From positions 124,001 through 188,000 of the forward strand of contig JAYRZB010000003.1 of NCBI GenBank assembly GCA_041916675.1: a DNA stretch of 64,000 nucleotides, given 5' to 3'. The notes under the pieces are model-generated. The model saw only the letters and a list, made by a program, of their open reading frames with translations, made no database searches and had not been told where the DNA came from. Made by a program: the position numbers and the translations under genes. The DNA comes from JAYRZB01 sp041916675. GTDB taxonomy: Bacteria; Pseudomonadota; Alphaproteobacteria; Rhizobiales; Devosiaceae. This document shows positions 7,777 to 18,000 of this stretch, in pieces. Each line of letters starts with the position of its first letter. The first letter of the stretch is position 1.

Positions 7777-8439
7777 ATGGCCATGTTCAATACGTCCCTG
7801 ACCGGCAATGACATTCTCTTCCTTCTGCAGGGCGCTGGAGTGACCCTGCTCATCACCTTCTGGGCCGTTCTTGGCGGCACACTGATGGGGGTGATTTTCG
7901 GGATTGTCCGCACCGTCGCGCCGCGCTGGGTTAACTGGCCCCTCGCCTTCGTCCTCGATATTTTCCGCTCCGTGCCATTGTTGATCCAACTGGTGCTGAT
8001 CAATTCGTTCCAGTCGATCATCGGGCTGAATGCCCAGCCCTTCGTTGTGGGTTGCGTTGTGCTGGCCTTCTACACCTCGGCTTACTGTTCAGAACTGGTG
8101 CAAGGCGGAATTCTGGCCGTGCCGCAGACCACCCGTCGCGCAGCCCGCTCGCTTGGGCTGACCTACGGGCAGGATATGACGCAGATCGTCTTCCCGATTG
8201 CGCTGCGCGTCATGTTGCCAAGCTGGATCGGGCTGACGCTGGGCGTGATGAAAGATACGGCGCTGGTCACCTGGATCGGCATTATCGAACTTCTGCGGTC
8301 CTCGCAGATCATTGTGACACGCCTGCCCAACGAACCGCTGTTCGTATTGGCGATCGTGGGGCTCATCTATTTCGCGATGAGCTTCCCTATCGCGCGGCTG
8401 GGGGCATGGCTCGAGAAAAGGTGGCGCGAAAATGATTGA
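7777..8439 (+). CDS. Amino-acid ABC transporter permease (HisQ/GltK family)
   Basis: A 220-residue inner-membrane protein with about five membrane spans. Its EAA-loop region reads YCSELVQGGILAVPQTTRRA, followed by ARSLGLTYGQ, equivalent to the loop in the preceding permease. ATG at 7777 or the next ATG two codons later (7783) could start it. Its end overlaps the start of the ATPase gene by 8 bases, so the transporter subunits are made together. Confidence 0.93.
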   Translation: MAMFNTSLTGNDILFLLQGAGVTLLITFWAVLGGTLMGVIFGIVRTVAPRWVNWPLAFVLDIFRSVPLLIQLVLINSFQSIIGLNAQPFVVGCVVLAFYTSAYCSELVQGGILAVPQTTRRAARSLGLTYGQDMTQIVFPIALRVMLPSWIGLTLGVMKDTALVTWIGIIELLRSSQIIVTRLPNEPLFVLAIVGLIYFAMSFPIARLGAWLEKRWREND

Positions 8440-9154
8440 GATCGAGCACGTCCGCAAATCCTTCGGGCAGCTTGAAGTGCTGTCCGATGTGAGCATGACC
8501 GTCCAAAAGGGCGAGGTGGTTTCGATCATAGGCGGCTCGGGCTCGGGCAAGTCGACGCTCCTGATGTGCATCAATGGGCTTGAGCCGATCCACGGCGGCC
8601 GGATCCTTGTTGACGGGGTAGAGGTGCATGCAAAAACCACCGACCTGAACAAACTCCGCCGCAACATTGGTATTGTTTTCCAGCAATGGAACGCCTTCCC
8701 GCACCTGACGGTGCTTGAGAACGTGACGCTCGCACCGCGCAAGGTTTTGGGAAAAAGCAGGGACGAAGCCGATGCCATCGCCATCAAACAGCTTGAGCAC
8801 GTTGGGCTGGGCGACAAGCTCAAGGCATTCCCGGGAAAACTGTCTGGTGGGCAGCAACAGCGCATGGCCATTGCCCGGGCGCTCGCAATGGGCCCGAAAT
8901 ACATGCTGTTTGATGAAGTGACTTCAGCCCTTGACCCGCAACTTGTCGGCGAGGTGCTCGATACCATGCGGCTGCTCGCCGAAGAAGGCATGACCATGAT
9001 CCTGGTCACGCATGAAATGAAGTTTGCCCGCGAGGTGTCCGATCGGGTGGCGTTCTTCAAATCTGGGAAGATCCACGAGATCGGGCCGCCCGAGCAGGTG
9101 TTTGGCTCACCGCAAACCCCTGAATTGCAACAATTCCTTAGCGCGACCCACTAG
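8432..9154 (+). CDS. Amino-acid ABC transporter ATP-binding protein (GlnQ/HisP type)
   Basis: The 240-residue motor of the polar amino-acid importer. Walker A is GGSGSGKST at residues 34-42, the signature LSGGQ at 137-141, and Walker B with the catalytic glutamate MLFDE at 158-162. A D-loop SALD and switch histidine (VTHE) follow. It completes a four-gene importer with the genes from 6210. A short stem-loop at 9176-9197 follows, then the enolase-superfamily gene, so import and catabolism are probably co-expressed. Confidence 0.95.
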   Translation: MIEIEHVRKSFGQLEVLSDVSMTVQKGEVVSIIGGSGSGKSTLLMCINGLEPIHGGRILVDGVEVHAKTTDLNKLRRNIGIVFQQWNAFPHLTVLENVTLAPRKVLGKSRDEADAIAIKQLEHVGLGDKLKAFPGKLSGGQQQRMAIARALAMGPKYMLFDEVTSALDPQLVGEVLDTMRLLAEEGMTMILVTHEMKFAREVSDRVAFFKSGKIHEIGPPEQVFGSPQTPELQQFLSATH

Positions 9155-9175
9155 ACATATCGGCTGATCTCTACG

Positions 9176-9197
9176 GGTCAGGCCGCTTGCCCTGACC
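9176..9197 (+). repeat. 7-bp stem-loop between transporter ATPase and enolase-type gene
   Basis: GGTCAGG (9176-9182) pairs with CCTGACC (9191-9197) across 8 bases. No T tract follows, so it is more likely an mRNA stability or pausing element than a full terminator. Confidence 0.4.
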
Positions 9198-9246
9198 TAT
9201 TGGTTTGCCCTGTCGCGGCCAGCACTCAAGCATCGAAAGACACCAA

Positions 9247-10356
9247 ATGAAGATCACCGCAATTCGCGTCTACCAGGTCGACCTGCCCCTGCGCGAGGGT
9301 CGATACAGTTGGTCGGGCGGCAACTACATGGAAGTTTTCGATGCCACGGTAGTGGCAGTCGAGACCGACGAAGGGATAACCGGATACGCCGAATGCTGCC
9401 CATTGGGCTCGGCTTATCTCCCTTCCTATGCCAAAGGCGTTCGTTCGGGTCTGGAGGAAATCGGCCCCAAGCTCATCGGGCATGATCCGACGAACCTCAA
9501 CGAAATCAACCGCCACATGGATGCGGTCCTGCGTGGCCACCCCTACGTCAAGGCGCCAATCGATATCGCCTGCTGGGATATTCTTGGCAAAGTCGCCGGG
9601 CTTCCGGTCTACAAGCTGCTCGGCGGTGCAGAGCAGGACGAAATTGCACTCTACAGGGCAATCTCGCAGCAGGACGCCTCGGTGATGGCGCAGAAGATCG
9701 CGGGATACCGCGCTGAGGGCTACACCAAGTTCCAGCTCAAGGTTGGCGGCGAGGCCGCCGACGACATTGAGCGAATCCGGGCCTGCCGGGCCATCTTGCA
9801 GCCCAGCGACATTCTGGTTTGCGACGCCAACACCGGCTGGTCTCGCGCCGACGCCGCACGCGTCGTGAACGCAGTCCGCGATCTCGATGTCTACATCGAA
9901 CAGCCTTGCATGACTTACGAAGAGAGTGTCTCGGTTCGCCGCCGAACCACCCTGCCGTTCGTGCTCGACGAAGTGATCGGCGGTGTCGACAGTCTCGTCA
10001 AAGGCATCGCCGAAGACGCCATGGACATCATCAATCTCAAGATATCCAAGGTGGGCGGCCTGACCAAGGCACGGTTGATGCGTGATCTTTGCGTTGCCTC
10101 GGGCATCCCCATGACCATCGAGGATACATGGGGCGGCGATATCGTTACGGCTACAATTGCGCATCTTGCGATTTCTACGCCAGAGCGCTTCTGCTTTTCG
10201 GCGACAGATTTCAATTCCTACGGCACTCTTACAATGGCGGACGGTGCCCCGAAGCGCGTCAACGGCACAATGAAAGCCTCTGACGCCCCCGGTCTTGGGG
10301 TTGAGCCGCGGATGGACGTTCTGGGTGAACCGGTATTTGTGATCGGGCGCGCTTAA
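9247..10356 (+). CDS. Enolase-superfamily enzyme, MLE subgroup (hydroxyproline dehydratase/epimerase-like)
   Basis: A 369-residue mandelate racemase/muconate-lactonising family enzyme. Putative catalytic lysines are K165 (in KFQLKVGG) and K265 (in NLKISKVGG). Mg ligands are D193 (CDANTGW), E218 (IEQP) and D241 (VLDE). The N-terminal capping segment with SGGNYMEVFD and AECCPLGSAYLPSYAKG resembles cis-3-hydroxy-L-proline dehydratase and hydroxyproline-betaine 2-epimerase. The reaction starts with alpha-proton abstraction from an amino or hydroxy acid. Lying directly after an amino-acid importer, it probably acts on the imported compound. The ATG at 9247 is preferred because upstream codons lack family similarity. 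The exact substrate is not decidable by eye. Confidence 0.82.
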   Translation: MKITAIRVYQVDLPLREGRYSWSGGNYMEVFDATVVAVETDEGITGYAECCPLGSAYLPSYAKGVRSGLEEIGPKLIGHDPTNLNEINRHMDAVLRGHPYVKAPIDIACWDILGKVAGLPVYKLLGGAEQDEIALYRAISQQDASVMAQKIAGYRAEGYTKFQLKVGGEAADDIERIRACRAILQPSDILVCDANTGWSRADAARVVNAVRDLDVYIEQPCMTYEESVSVRRRTTLPFVLDEVIGGVDSLVKGIAEDAMDIINLKISKVGGLTKARLMRDLCVASGIPMTIEDTWGGDIVTATIAHLAISTPERFCFSATDFNSYGTLTMADGAPKRVNGTMKASDAPGLGVEPRMDVLGEPVFVIGRA

Positions 10357-10478
10357 TCCTGCGATAGCGTAGTGGTGTACGCTCGGGAATCGATATCTGC
10401 CTCGCGTGGACCGATTTTCGGTCCTGCACTTCATCCGGGACTGCGAGGAGCGGCCCTCACCTTCACGCTGCGAACTCC

Positions 10479-11312
10479 ATGACCATTTCCGTCTTCGCCA
10501 TAGTTCTGTTTGCAGCCGCCCTGCATGCTACCTGGAACGCTGTTGTCAAAGGCAGCAGCGACAAAATGCTGATGACGGGGCTGGTCACGGGCTCAGCCGC
10601 GTTAATCGCAGTTGTTATTGTGCCCTTCCTGCCATTGCCAGCACCCGCGAGTTGGCCATTCCTTGCAACTTCGACAGTCCTGCAGATCGGCTACTATCAG
10701 CTGGTTGCCCGCGCCTATCAGGTTGCAGACATGAGCCAGACCTATCCGGTGATGCGGGGGACTGCGCCCTTGTTGGTGGCAATCGTGAGCTCAGTCTTTC
10801 TCGGCGAGCATCTGCCCTTTCTGGCCTGGGGTGGCATCGCAATGATCTCCGCCGGCATCCTTAGCATGGCTGCAGGTGCAAGGTTGGGTCAGGGCAAGGG
10901 CACTGTTTTGGCGTTGATCAATGCCGTGGTGATCGCGAGCTACACCCTCGTAGATGGCGCGGGCGTTCGCCAGTCTGGCGACGCTGTTGCCTACACGCTC
11001 TGGGCCTTTCTGCTGACGGGGGTGCCGCTGGTCGGTCTTGTTTTGGCCACTCGCCGCGCCGCCTTTGTGCACTACTTTTTGGGCAATTGGCGGCAGGGCT
11101 TGTTCGGTGGGTTCGGTACCCTGGTCTCCTACGGCCTTGCCTTGTGGGCCATGACCGTCGCCCCGATCGCGGTCATCGCCGCCTTGCGCGAAACCTCGAT
11201 CTTGTTCGGCGTCTTGATCTCGGCCCTGATCCTGCGCGAGCGCGTGACACCACTAAGACTGGCCGGGGCGACGATTATCGTTGCAGGAGCAGTAACGCTT
11301 CGCCTGGCATAA
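10479..11312 (+). CDS. EamA/DMT-family transporter
   Basis: A 277-residue inner-membrane protein with about ten hydrophobic helices arranged as two EamA halves. Family marks include the paired small-residue helices, YQLVARAYQVADMSQTYPVMRG near residue 80-100 (shown as YQLVARAYQVADMSQTYPVM), and the C-terminal REASI-like RETSILFGVLISALILRE. Members export or import amino acids, nucleobases or metabolites. It sits 122 bases after the enolase-type gene in the same direction, which suggests transport of a related metabolite, direction unknown. Confidence 0.88.
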   Translation: MTISVFAIVLFAAALHATWNAVVKGSSDKMLMTGLVTGSAALIAVVIVPFLPLPAPASWPFLATSTVLQIGYYQLVARAYQVADMSQTYPVMRGTAPLLVAIVSSVFLGEHLPFLAWGGIAMISAGILSMAAGARLGQGKGTVLALINAVVIASYTLVDGAGVRQSGDAVAYTLWAFLLTGVPLVGLVLATRRAAFVHYFLGNWRQGLFGGFGTLVSYGLALWAMTVAPIAVIAALRETSILFGVLISALILRERVTPLRLAGATIIVAGAVTLRLA

Positions 11313-11456
11313 CGAACGCCTATGGCGAGACAAATTTGGACGAAGAGGCAGGAGAACAAGCTTTTACCTTCCGGCCCGACATTGGAAGGAACGTTCCCGG
11401 CGCCGATTGCCAGCATGGCCCTGCCCGCGTAAACCGTGGGCGACAACGAGGATGCC

Positions 11457-12317
11457 ATGACCGCAATTGCCGAACTGCCGCGCCATCTGGTTGACCGTGC
11501 TGTGCTTGCTGCGCTTGAAGAAGACCTTGGCCTTGCTGGTGACCTGACGAGTCTTGCCACACTGCCCTCTGCTGCCAGCGCTTCCGCTGTCCTGTCGGCG
11601 CGCGAGCCCGGGACAATTGCCGGGCTGGGTTTGGCTTCAGCCGCGTTTCGGCTGATTGGCGAAGGCGTGACATTTGAACCCAAAGTGGTCGACGGCGCGC
11701 GAGTTGCAGCGGGCGAGGTGGTAGGGCACGTCCGGGGCAATGCGCGCCATGTCATGTCCGCTGAACGGACCGCACTGAATTTCCTCAATCACCTCAGTGG
11801 CATCGCCACTTATACTCGTTCGTTCGTGGATGCGATCGAAGGGACGGGTGCGCGCATTTGCGATACCCGCAAGACAATTCCCGGCCTGCGGGCGTTTCAA
11901 AAGTATGCCGTTCGCTGCGGTGGCGGGTGGAACCATCGTTTCGCGCTCGATGACGCCATCCTGATCAAAGACAATCACATCGCCGTCGCGGGCGGTGCCG
12001 GCGCGGCTTACCGGGCGGCCCGCGCTGCGGCAGGACACCTTGTAGCAATCGAAATCGAGGTGACAAACCTCGATGAACTCGCCCAAGTGCTTGAGGCCGG
12101 GGCCACCCTGATCTTGCTCGACAACATGGACAATCAGACCTTGCGTCAGGCGGTCAAAGTCAACGCAGGACGGGCACGACTTGAGGCCTCGGGAGGGGTG
12201 AAGCTCGACCGCGTCCGCTCGATTGCCGAGACCGGCGTCGACTATATTTCAACCAGCCAGATAACCATGGGCGCAAAGCCGCTTGATCTTGGGCTTGATG
12301 TCGAGATCGCGGGCTGA
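11457..12317 (+). CDS. nadC: Nicotinate-nucleotide diphosphorylase (quinolinate phosphoribosyltransferase)
   Basis: Converts quinolinate and PRPP to nicotinate mononucleotide, CO2 and diphosphate in NAD synthesis. The 286-residue protein has the full set of family motifs: AERTALNFL, DTRKTIPGLR and KYAVRCGGGWNHR for quinolinate and PRPP binding, IKDNH, EIEVT, LLDNM and EASGG. This argues for a true NadC, rather than the ModD homologue. ATG at 11457 follows GAGGATGCC; an upstream in-frame start at 11436 is weaker. nadA and nadB are not adjacent. Instead it is followed one base later by a cysQ-like gene and preceded by transporter genes, an unusual setting. Confidence 0.93.
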   Translation: MTAIAELPRHLVDRAVLAALEEDLGLAGDLTSLATLPSAASASAVLSAREPGTIAGLGLASAAFRLIGEGVTFEPKVVDGARVAAGEVVGHVRGNARHVMSAERTALNFLNHLSGIATYTRSFVDAIEGTGARICDTRKTIPGLRAFQKYAVRCGGGWNHRFALDDAILIKDNHIAVAGGAGAAYRAARAAAGHLVAIEIEVTNLDELAQVLEAGATLILLDNMDNQTLRQAVKVNAGRARLEASGGVKLDRVRSIAETGVDYISTSQITMGAKPLDLGLDVEIAG

Positions 12318-12318
12318 A

Positions 12319-13125
12319 ATGACCGAAACCTTGCTCGATATCATGCTGACAGCATCCATTGCTGCGGCCGAGATTATCAATGACATCTATTCCCGCCCCA
12401 TTCACTCGGATTGGAAGTCTGACGGTTCGCCGGTAACGGAAGCCGATCAGAAGGCTGAAGTGGTCATTTTGAACCACCTACGGACAACCGGGATCCCTGT
12501 GCTGGCTGAGGAGAGCGTTTCCGCGGGCCGCATTCCCGAATTGGGCACCCTCTTCTTCGTCGTTGATCCTCTCGACGGGACAAAAGAGTTCCTGAAACGA
12601 AATGGCGAGTTTACGGTCAATATCGCGCTGGTTGACCATGGCCGTCCTGTTCTCGGTGTTGTTTTGGCGCCGGTGACCGGTGAAATCTTCATAGGCGAGC
12701 CGAAAGGTGCCTATTGCGGCAATGTTTTCGCAGGCAAAGTCATCGATACCCAATCAATGCGAGTTCGACACGAAGGACCGCTGCGCGTGGTGGCGAGCCG
12801 CTCGCATGGACATGCTGCGCTGCAATCGCTGTGCGATACTTTCTCCATCTCCCACGATGTCTCGGTTGGCTCATCCCTTAAGTTCTGTTTGGTCGCCCGC
12901 GGCGATGCGCAGCTTTATCCGCGCTTTACCCCAACAAGTGAATGGGATACGGCAGCCGGACAGGCCGTGCTAGAAGCCGCCGGCGGCGTCGTACTCACCC
13001 TGGACGGGAAACCTTTACGGTACGGGAAAACGTCATTGAACTTTATCAATCCCTATTTCGTAGCAGCAAGCGATAGGGAACTCGCGCGGCTGGCCGGCGC
13101 TGAGATGGCAAGGCTCACGGCATAG
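12319..13125 (+). CDS. cysQ: 3'(2'),5'-bisphosphate nucleotidase, CysQ-like (inositol monophosphatase family)
   Basis: A 268-residue Mg-dependent phosphatase. Family metal sites are visible: EE at 64-65, DPLDGT at 83-88 and WDTAAGQAVLEAAGG near 215. CysQ proteins remove the 3'-phosphate from pAp made in sulfate assimilation, and some relatives act on inositol phosphates or NADP(H). The start at 12319 comes one base after the nadC stop, so expression is coupled. The pairing with nadC raises the possibility of a role in NAD(P) turnover; that is inference. The 5' neighbour and shared direction put it at the end of the 6210-13125 locus. Confidence 0.85.
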   Translation: MTETLLDIMLTASIAAAEIINDIYSRPIHSDWKSDGSPVTEADQKAEVVILNHLRTTGIPVLAEESVSAGRIPELGTLFFVVDPLDGTKEFLKRNGEFTVNIALVDHGRPVLGVVLAPVTGEIFIGEPKGAYCGNVFAGKVIDTQSMRVRHEGPLRVVASRSHGHAALQSLCDTFSISHDVSVGSSLKFCLVARGDAQLYPRFTPTSEWDTAAGQAVLEAAGGVVLTLDGKPLRYGKTSLNFINPYFVAASDRELARLAGAEMARLTA

Positions 13126-13169
13126 TCAGAGTTTCTGAACCAATGCATAGCTGACATGCAGCAATCGCC

Positions 13170-13198
13170 TTGTGATATTCTGGTTCGATATATATAGG
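13170..13198 (+). promoter_or_regulatory. Likely promoter/operator of the PadR-RND operon
   Basis: TTGTGA (13170-13175) and TATATA (13191-13196) lie about 45-70 bases before the padR start. The AT-rich run TCGATATATATAG stands out against the surrounding DNA and is the kind of site a PadR dimer could occupy. The -35/-10 spacing is 15-17 depending on the -10 chosen. Confidence 0.4.
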
Positions 13199-13241
13199 GG
13201 TGTCATATGCCGATTGAGCATAGCTCTGGAACTCCGCACGC

Positions 13242-13793
13242 ATGAACGTACGAACGCTTTGCCTTTCGATCCTTTACGAAGGAGAGTCGACTGGTTACGA
13301 GATCCGCCGTCTTTGCGTCGAAGGGGAATGCTCCTATTTCGTCGAGGCGAGCTATGGTTCAATTTACCCGGCTTTGGCCAAACTTGAAGACGAAGAGCTT
13401 GTAACGAGCCGTATCGAGCAGCAGGACGGCAAGCCAGCCAAGAAAATCTACGCGATTACCGAGGCAGGGCGCGCTGCATTCGTAGACTCGCTGCTTGAGC
13501 CGCTCGGCGAAGATGTATTCCGCAGTCCATTCCTGCTTTTTGCGAGATTCGTGCATCTGTTGCCGGCCAGCCTTGTGTCAATTCGTCTGCAGGAACAACT
13601 CGACCACATAGTCGAAGGCAAGAAAAAACTCGACGAAGTCCTTGCATCCCGCAACAGCAACGCGAGCGATGCATGGGTCATTCGTTTCGGAAGAGCGCAT
13701 ATGGACATTGCAGAGCAATACCTGCGCACCCATATGGACGAACTAATTGCGCTGGCGCGGCCCGATACGGCTCTCGCGAACGCTGCAGAATAA
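13242..13793 (+). CDS. PadR-family transcriptional regulator
   Basis: A 183-residue regulator. The N-terminal winged helix (about residues 1-80) carries the PadR hallmarks ILYEGESTGYEI, GSIYPALAKLEDEELV and KKIYAITEAGRAAF. The C-terminal part is alpha-helical for dimerisation. PadR proteins usually repress neighbouring efflux genes and are released by a small ligand. The membrane-fusion gene starts 14 bases downstream and the RND pump follows, so this is a self-contained sensor-efflux operon. The inducer is unknown. Confidence 0.92.
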   Translation: MNVRTLCLSILYEGESTGYEIRRLCVEGECSYFVEASYGSIYPALAKLEDEELVTSRIEQQDGKPAKKIYAITEAGRAAFVDSLLEPLGEDVFRSPFLLFARFVHLLPASLVSIRLQEQLDHIVEGKKKLDEVLASRNSNASDAWVIRFGRAHMDIAEQYLRTHMDELIALARPDTALANAAE

Positions 13794-13807
13794 TGGGGCA
13801 TTGATTT

Positions 13808-15019
13808 ATGCGAGCATACGTATCTTACGCAGTCGCCGGTGTGATCATCCTGATCATCGCGGTCTGGCTCGGCACCGGCACTCTGATTCAGGGCGGCAAG
13901 GGGCCCGGCGAAGGTGAGCGCCCGGTCATTTCACTGCTGGAGCCCGAAGGCGGCCCCATCAGCGACAGCATTGAGAACGCGGGCGTTCAGGCTCACGGGG
14001 CAGCAGAAGGTGCTGAGCACATCGATCCGCATGAGACAATTGCCGAACGGCAGGCGACCGCGGGCGGAGACGCAGACAAGCCGCGCTCAGTTCGAGTGAA
14101 GACTTTTGTCGCCCGGCCGATGAGTATCGACGTTCCCCTTCGTGGACAGACCATGGCCAAGGCCTCGGTGACAGCGTCGGCTGAAACCACCGGAATTGTA
14201 GCGAGTGTCGAGGTCCAGAAGGGGCAAACGGTGAAGACCGGCGACCTTTTGTGCACTTTGGATCAGGGAACCCGTGCAGCTGCTGTGGCCCAGGCCACTG
14301 CCGGTCTGGCCCAGGCGCAACTGGCCTATGACAGCAACATTGCTCTGGTGCAGAAGGGTGTCGCTGCGGCCAATACCACGGCAGGCGTCGAGGCTGCGCT
14401 GAAGGCAGCGCAGGCGGGGCTCGATCAGGCGACTGCCGAACTCGACCGCACCAGGATTTTGGCCAAGAGCGACGGCGTGGTGCAGGATCCGATCACCACC
14501 GTTGGCTCAATGCTCGGAGCCGGGCAGCCGTGCGCGACGATCGTTCAGCTGGACCCGATGGTCTTTTCGGGCAACGTGCCTGAAAAGTACATCGAGCTTG
14601 CGCGTCTCGGTCAGCCAGCAACGATCACGACCATTTCCGGTGCAAAACTTGAGGGCAAAGTCAGCTTCATTGCCTCGGTCGCCGATCAGGCGACGCGTTC
14701 TTTCCCGGTAGAAATCGAGATTCCGAACGCCGATGGCAAGCTGCTGGCTGGTATCAGTGCGACTGCGATTGTCAACATCGGTACGGCACCAGCCCAGTTG
14801 CTGCCTCAGTCGGTCTTGACGCTGGACGACAAAGGCGTGCTTGGCGTGCGGACGGTAGAGGATGGCAAGGTGGCCTTCCATGAAATCACCATTGTCAAGG
14901 ATACCCGCGAAGGCGTGTGGGTGACCGGTCTGCCACTGACACTGGATGTCATTACGATCGGACAAGATTTTGTTCAGGCGGGTCAGACAGTGACTGCCAG
15001 CCAAGCTGATGGAGCCTGA
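13808..15019 (+). CDS. RND efflux periplasmic adaptor (membrane-fusion protein)
   Basis: A 403-residue HlyD/AcrA-type adaptor. An uncleaved N-terminal anchor (about residues 7-27) is followed by an acidic linker, a barrel-sandwich hybrid domain with GIVASVEVQKGQTVKTGDLL, a short coiled-coil region rich in Ala and Gln (AQATAGLAQAQLAYDSN), the second half-motif DGVVQDPITTVGSML, and beta-barrel domains. It links the inner-membrane pump encoded two bases downstream to an outer-membrane channel, which is not encoded here. The spacer region of about 60 residues before the first lipoyl-like domain is longer than usual. Confidence 0.93.
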   Translation: MRAYVSYAVAGVIILIIAVWLGTGTLIQGGKGPGEGERPVISLLEPEGGPISDSIENAGVQAHGAAEGAEHIDPHETIAERQATAGGDADKPRSVRVKTFVARPMSIDVPLRGQTMAKASVTASAETTGIVASVEVQKGQTVKTGDLLCTLDQGTRAAAVAQATAGLAQAQLAYDSNIALVQKGVAAANTTAGVEAALKAAQAGLDQATAELDRTRILAKSDGVVQDPITTVGSMLGAGQPCATIVQLDPMVFSGNVPEKYIELARLGQPATITTISGAKLEGKVSFIASVADQATRSFPVEIEIPNADGKLLAGISATAIVNIGTAPAQLLPQSVLTLDDKGVLGVRTVEDGKVAFHEITIVKDTREGVWVTGLPLTLDVITIGQDFVQAGQTVTASQADGA

Positions 15020-15021
15020 AT

Positions 15022-18000
15022 ATGCTCGATTTCATCGAACGCATCCTGCGTATGCCGCGAGTTGTGCTGACAGTTATGGCTCTGTTGCTGCTCGCTGGTT
15101 TTGGGGCCTACACGTCGCTGCCAAAGGAAAGCTTTCCGGCAATCGATATCCCTTACTTCTATGTTTCGGTCAGTCAGACCGGCGTCTCCCCCGGCGACGC
15201 GGAGCGATTGCTGGCCAAGCCGATTGAAGACCGGATCAAGGATATCGACGGACTGGAGAACTATTCTTCAACGTCGACGACCGGCCACGCCTCGGTATTC
15301 CTTGAGTTCAATGTGAATGCCGATAAGGACGCCGCGCTCGCCGATATCCGAGCTAAAATGGATGGCATCGAGGCCGAATTGCCCGATGATGCGATGGCTC
15401 CCACGATCACCGAGCTGTCGTTTTCAAGCATGCCATCGATCTCGGTGGCTGTTTATGGTGACGTCCCCGAGCGCACGCTTGTTCAACGGGCCAAGGACCT
15501 GCAGAAGGCCCTTGAAGGCATCGCCGACGCGCAGAGCGTGACCATTTCTGGTGCGCGCGATGAGATGCTGGCGGTCACCATCGATACCAACCGCCTTGAG
15601 ACCTATGGGCTGACCGCCGCGCAGCTATTCGACGCTCTGGCAAAAAACAACATGGTTGTGCCCGGCGGCACCCTCGACACGGGCCAGGGTTCGTTCAATG
15701 TTGAGGTCCCCGGCCTGATCACGACGGCGGCGGATGTGTTCTCACTGCCTCTCAAGACCGATGGTAGCACAGTTGTTACCTTCGGCGACGTGGCGACCAT
15801 AACCCGCACGTTCCAGGACGCAACCCAATACGCCCACGTCAATGGCCAGCCCGCGATTACGCTTGGCGTGGTCAAGAAACTTGGCACCAACGTTATCTCA
15901 ATCTCGGACGAGGTACGGCGTGTCACGGCCGAGTTCACTGCAGACTGGCCAGACGGCATCGAGCACTCGTTCCTGATTGACCAGGCGGATTCGACCAAGA
16001 ACCTCTACCGTTCGCTTGAAGCGGCGGTGCTGACTGCTGTTGCGCTGGTGATGATCACCTGCGTGGCAACGCTTGGTGTGCGCCCTGCCCTGATGATCGG
16101 CTTCTCGATCCCGATTTCGTTCATGATCGCGTTCCTGGTCGTGCAGATGCTTGGCATGACTGTGAACATGATGATCATGTTCGGCCTCGTGCTTGCCGTT
16201 GGTGTGCTGGTCGATGACCCCATCGTAGTGGTTGAATATGCCGAGCGAAAACTCGCCGAGGGCGTTCCGAAGAAGGAAGCCTTCATCATGGCGGCGCGCA
16301 AGATGTTTGTGCCGGTTGTTTCGGCGACGTTCACAACCCTCGGGGCATTCGTGCCGCTGCTCTTCTGGCCCGGCATCATCGGCAAGTTCATGAGCTACCT
16401 CCCCATCATCGTGATTGTCGTGATGGTGGCCTCGCTAGTCTCGGCCCTTATCTTCATGCCCATCATCGGGGGCATCATTGCCCGAGCCCATGTGGACCAG
16501 AAGGAGAAGGAAGCCGCTGACATTGTGATGTATGCGGACAAGTTCGACATCAAGCACGTCCGTGGCTTCTCGGGGCTCTATGTGCGGATGCTGCAAGTTC
16601 TCATGCGCTTCCCGCTGATAACGCTTCCGGTCGGTTTTGCGGCTGTGGTTGCAATTTTCATTGCCTACGGTGCCAACCCCACCGGCTCCGAGGCCTTCCC
16701 GGCTTCCGAACCTGAATTCGGCACTGTCAATGTGATTGCTCGCGGCAACTACTCTCCCGCTGAGATCAGGGACTTCCTGGTGGAAGTTGAAAAGGAAATC
16801 CTTCAGGTCCAGGGTATCCAGGATTCCGTGATGACCTTCGTCAGCGGCCGCGGCGGTGGTCTTGGCGGCACGACGCCTCCCGACACTATCGGGCAGTTCA
16901 ACCTGCAGCTTCTGCCTTGGGCTGAGCGGGTTCCCGCAGCCGATATCTTTGCCAACATCCGTGAGCGGGTGAAAGATATCTCTGGGCTGGAAGTGCAGAT
17001 TGCGGCGCAGGAGAATGGGCCGCCGGCGGGCAAGGCCATTAACCTTCGGGTTGAAAGCACCGTTTACGCTGACTTGGCCCCGGCCGTTGCGCAACTGCGC
17101 GACTATGTCGAGAACGAGCTCCGAGACACCATTGACGTCGAAGATGGTCGCCCGTCACCTGGCATCGACTGGGAAGTGACGATCGACCGTGTTGAGGCCG
17201 CCAAATATGGCATCGGTGTGCGAGAGCTTAGCCCTTACGTTCAGTTGGTGACTTCGGGTGTCAAGCTTGGAACCTACCGCCCGGACGATGCGACCGACGA
17301 ACTCGAGATTCGCGTTCGCCTGCCGCAGGAAGAGCGTACCTTCGATACCCTGGACTCACTTCGCATAGCGACGGCCCAGGGGCTCGTTCCGGTGTCGAAT
17401 TTCATCAAGCGGACGGCGGTACCAAAGGTGGCCAATATTGAACGGCGCAATGGCGTCTACGCGATGACCGTGGCTGCCAACCTGTCTCCGACCGATGCTT
17501 CCGGGGAGCCCGTAACATCGGACGCCAAGATTGCACTGCTCAAGGAATGGCAGAAAACCCAGACATGGCCGAGTTCGGTTGAGATTGTTTACGGCGGCGC
17601 TGCAGAACAAGTGGATGATACGAATGCGTTCATCGTGTCGGCATTTGGCGCCGCGATGTTCCTCATCTTCCTGATCCTGCTGCTCGAGTACAACAGCTTC
17701 TATCAGGTGTTTGTCACGCTCACGACGGTCATTATGTCCCTGGCCGGCGTGCTGCTGGGCATGCTGATCACTGGAATGTCATTCTCGGCCATCATGACGG
17801 GTCTGGGGATCGTGGCTCTTGCCGGTATTGTGGTGAAAAATGGCATCGTGCTCATCGATACCTATAATCACTACAATCGCGACGAAGGCGTTGAGCCCAT
17901 CAAAGCTATGCTGCTGACGGCGGCACAGCGTGTTCGCCCCGTGCTACTGACTGCGACCGTGACCGCACTTGGCGTCATCCCGATGGCGCTTAACGTTGAG

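Noticed and set aside
11457..12317. Reading the NadC-like gene as ModD (molybdenum-linked homologue)
   Set aside because: The full quinolinate/PRPP motif set is present and no molybdate transport genes are adjacent.
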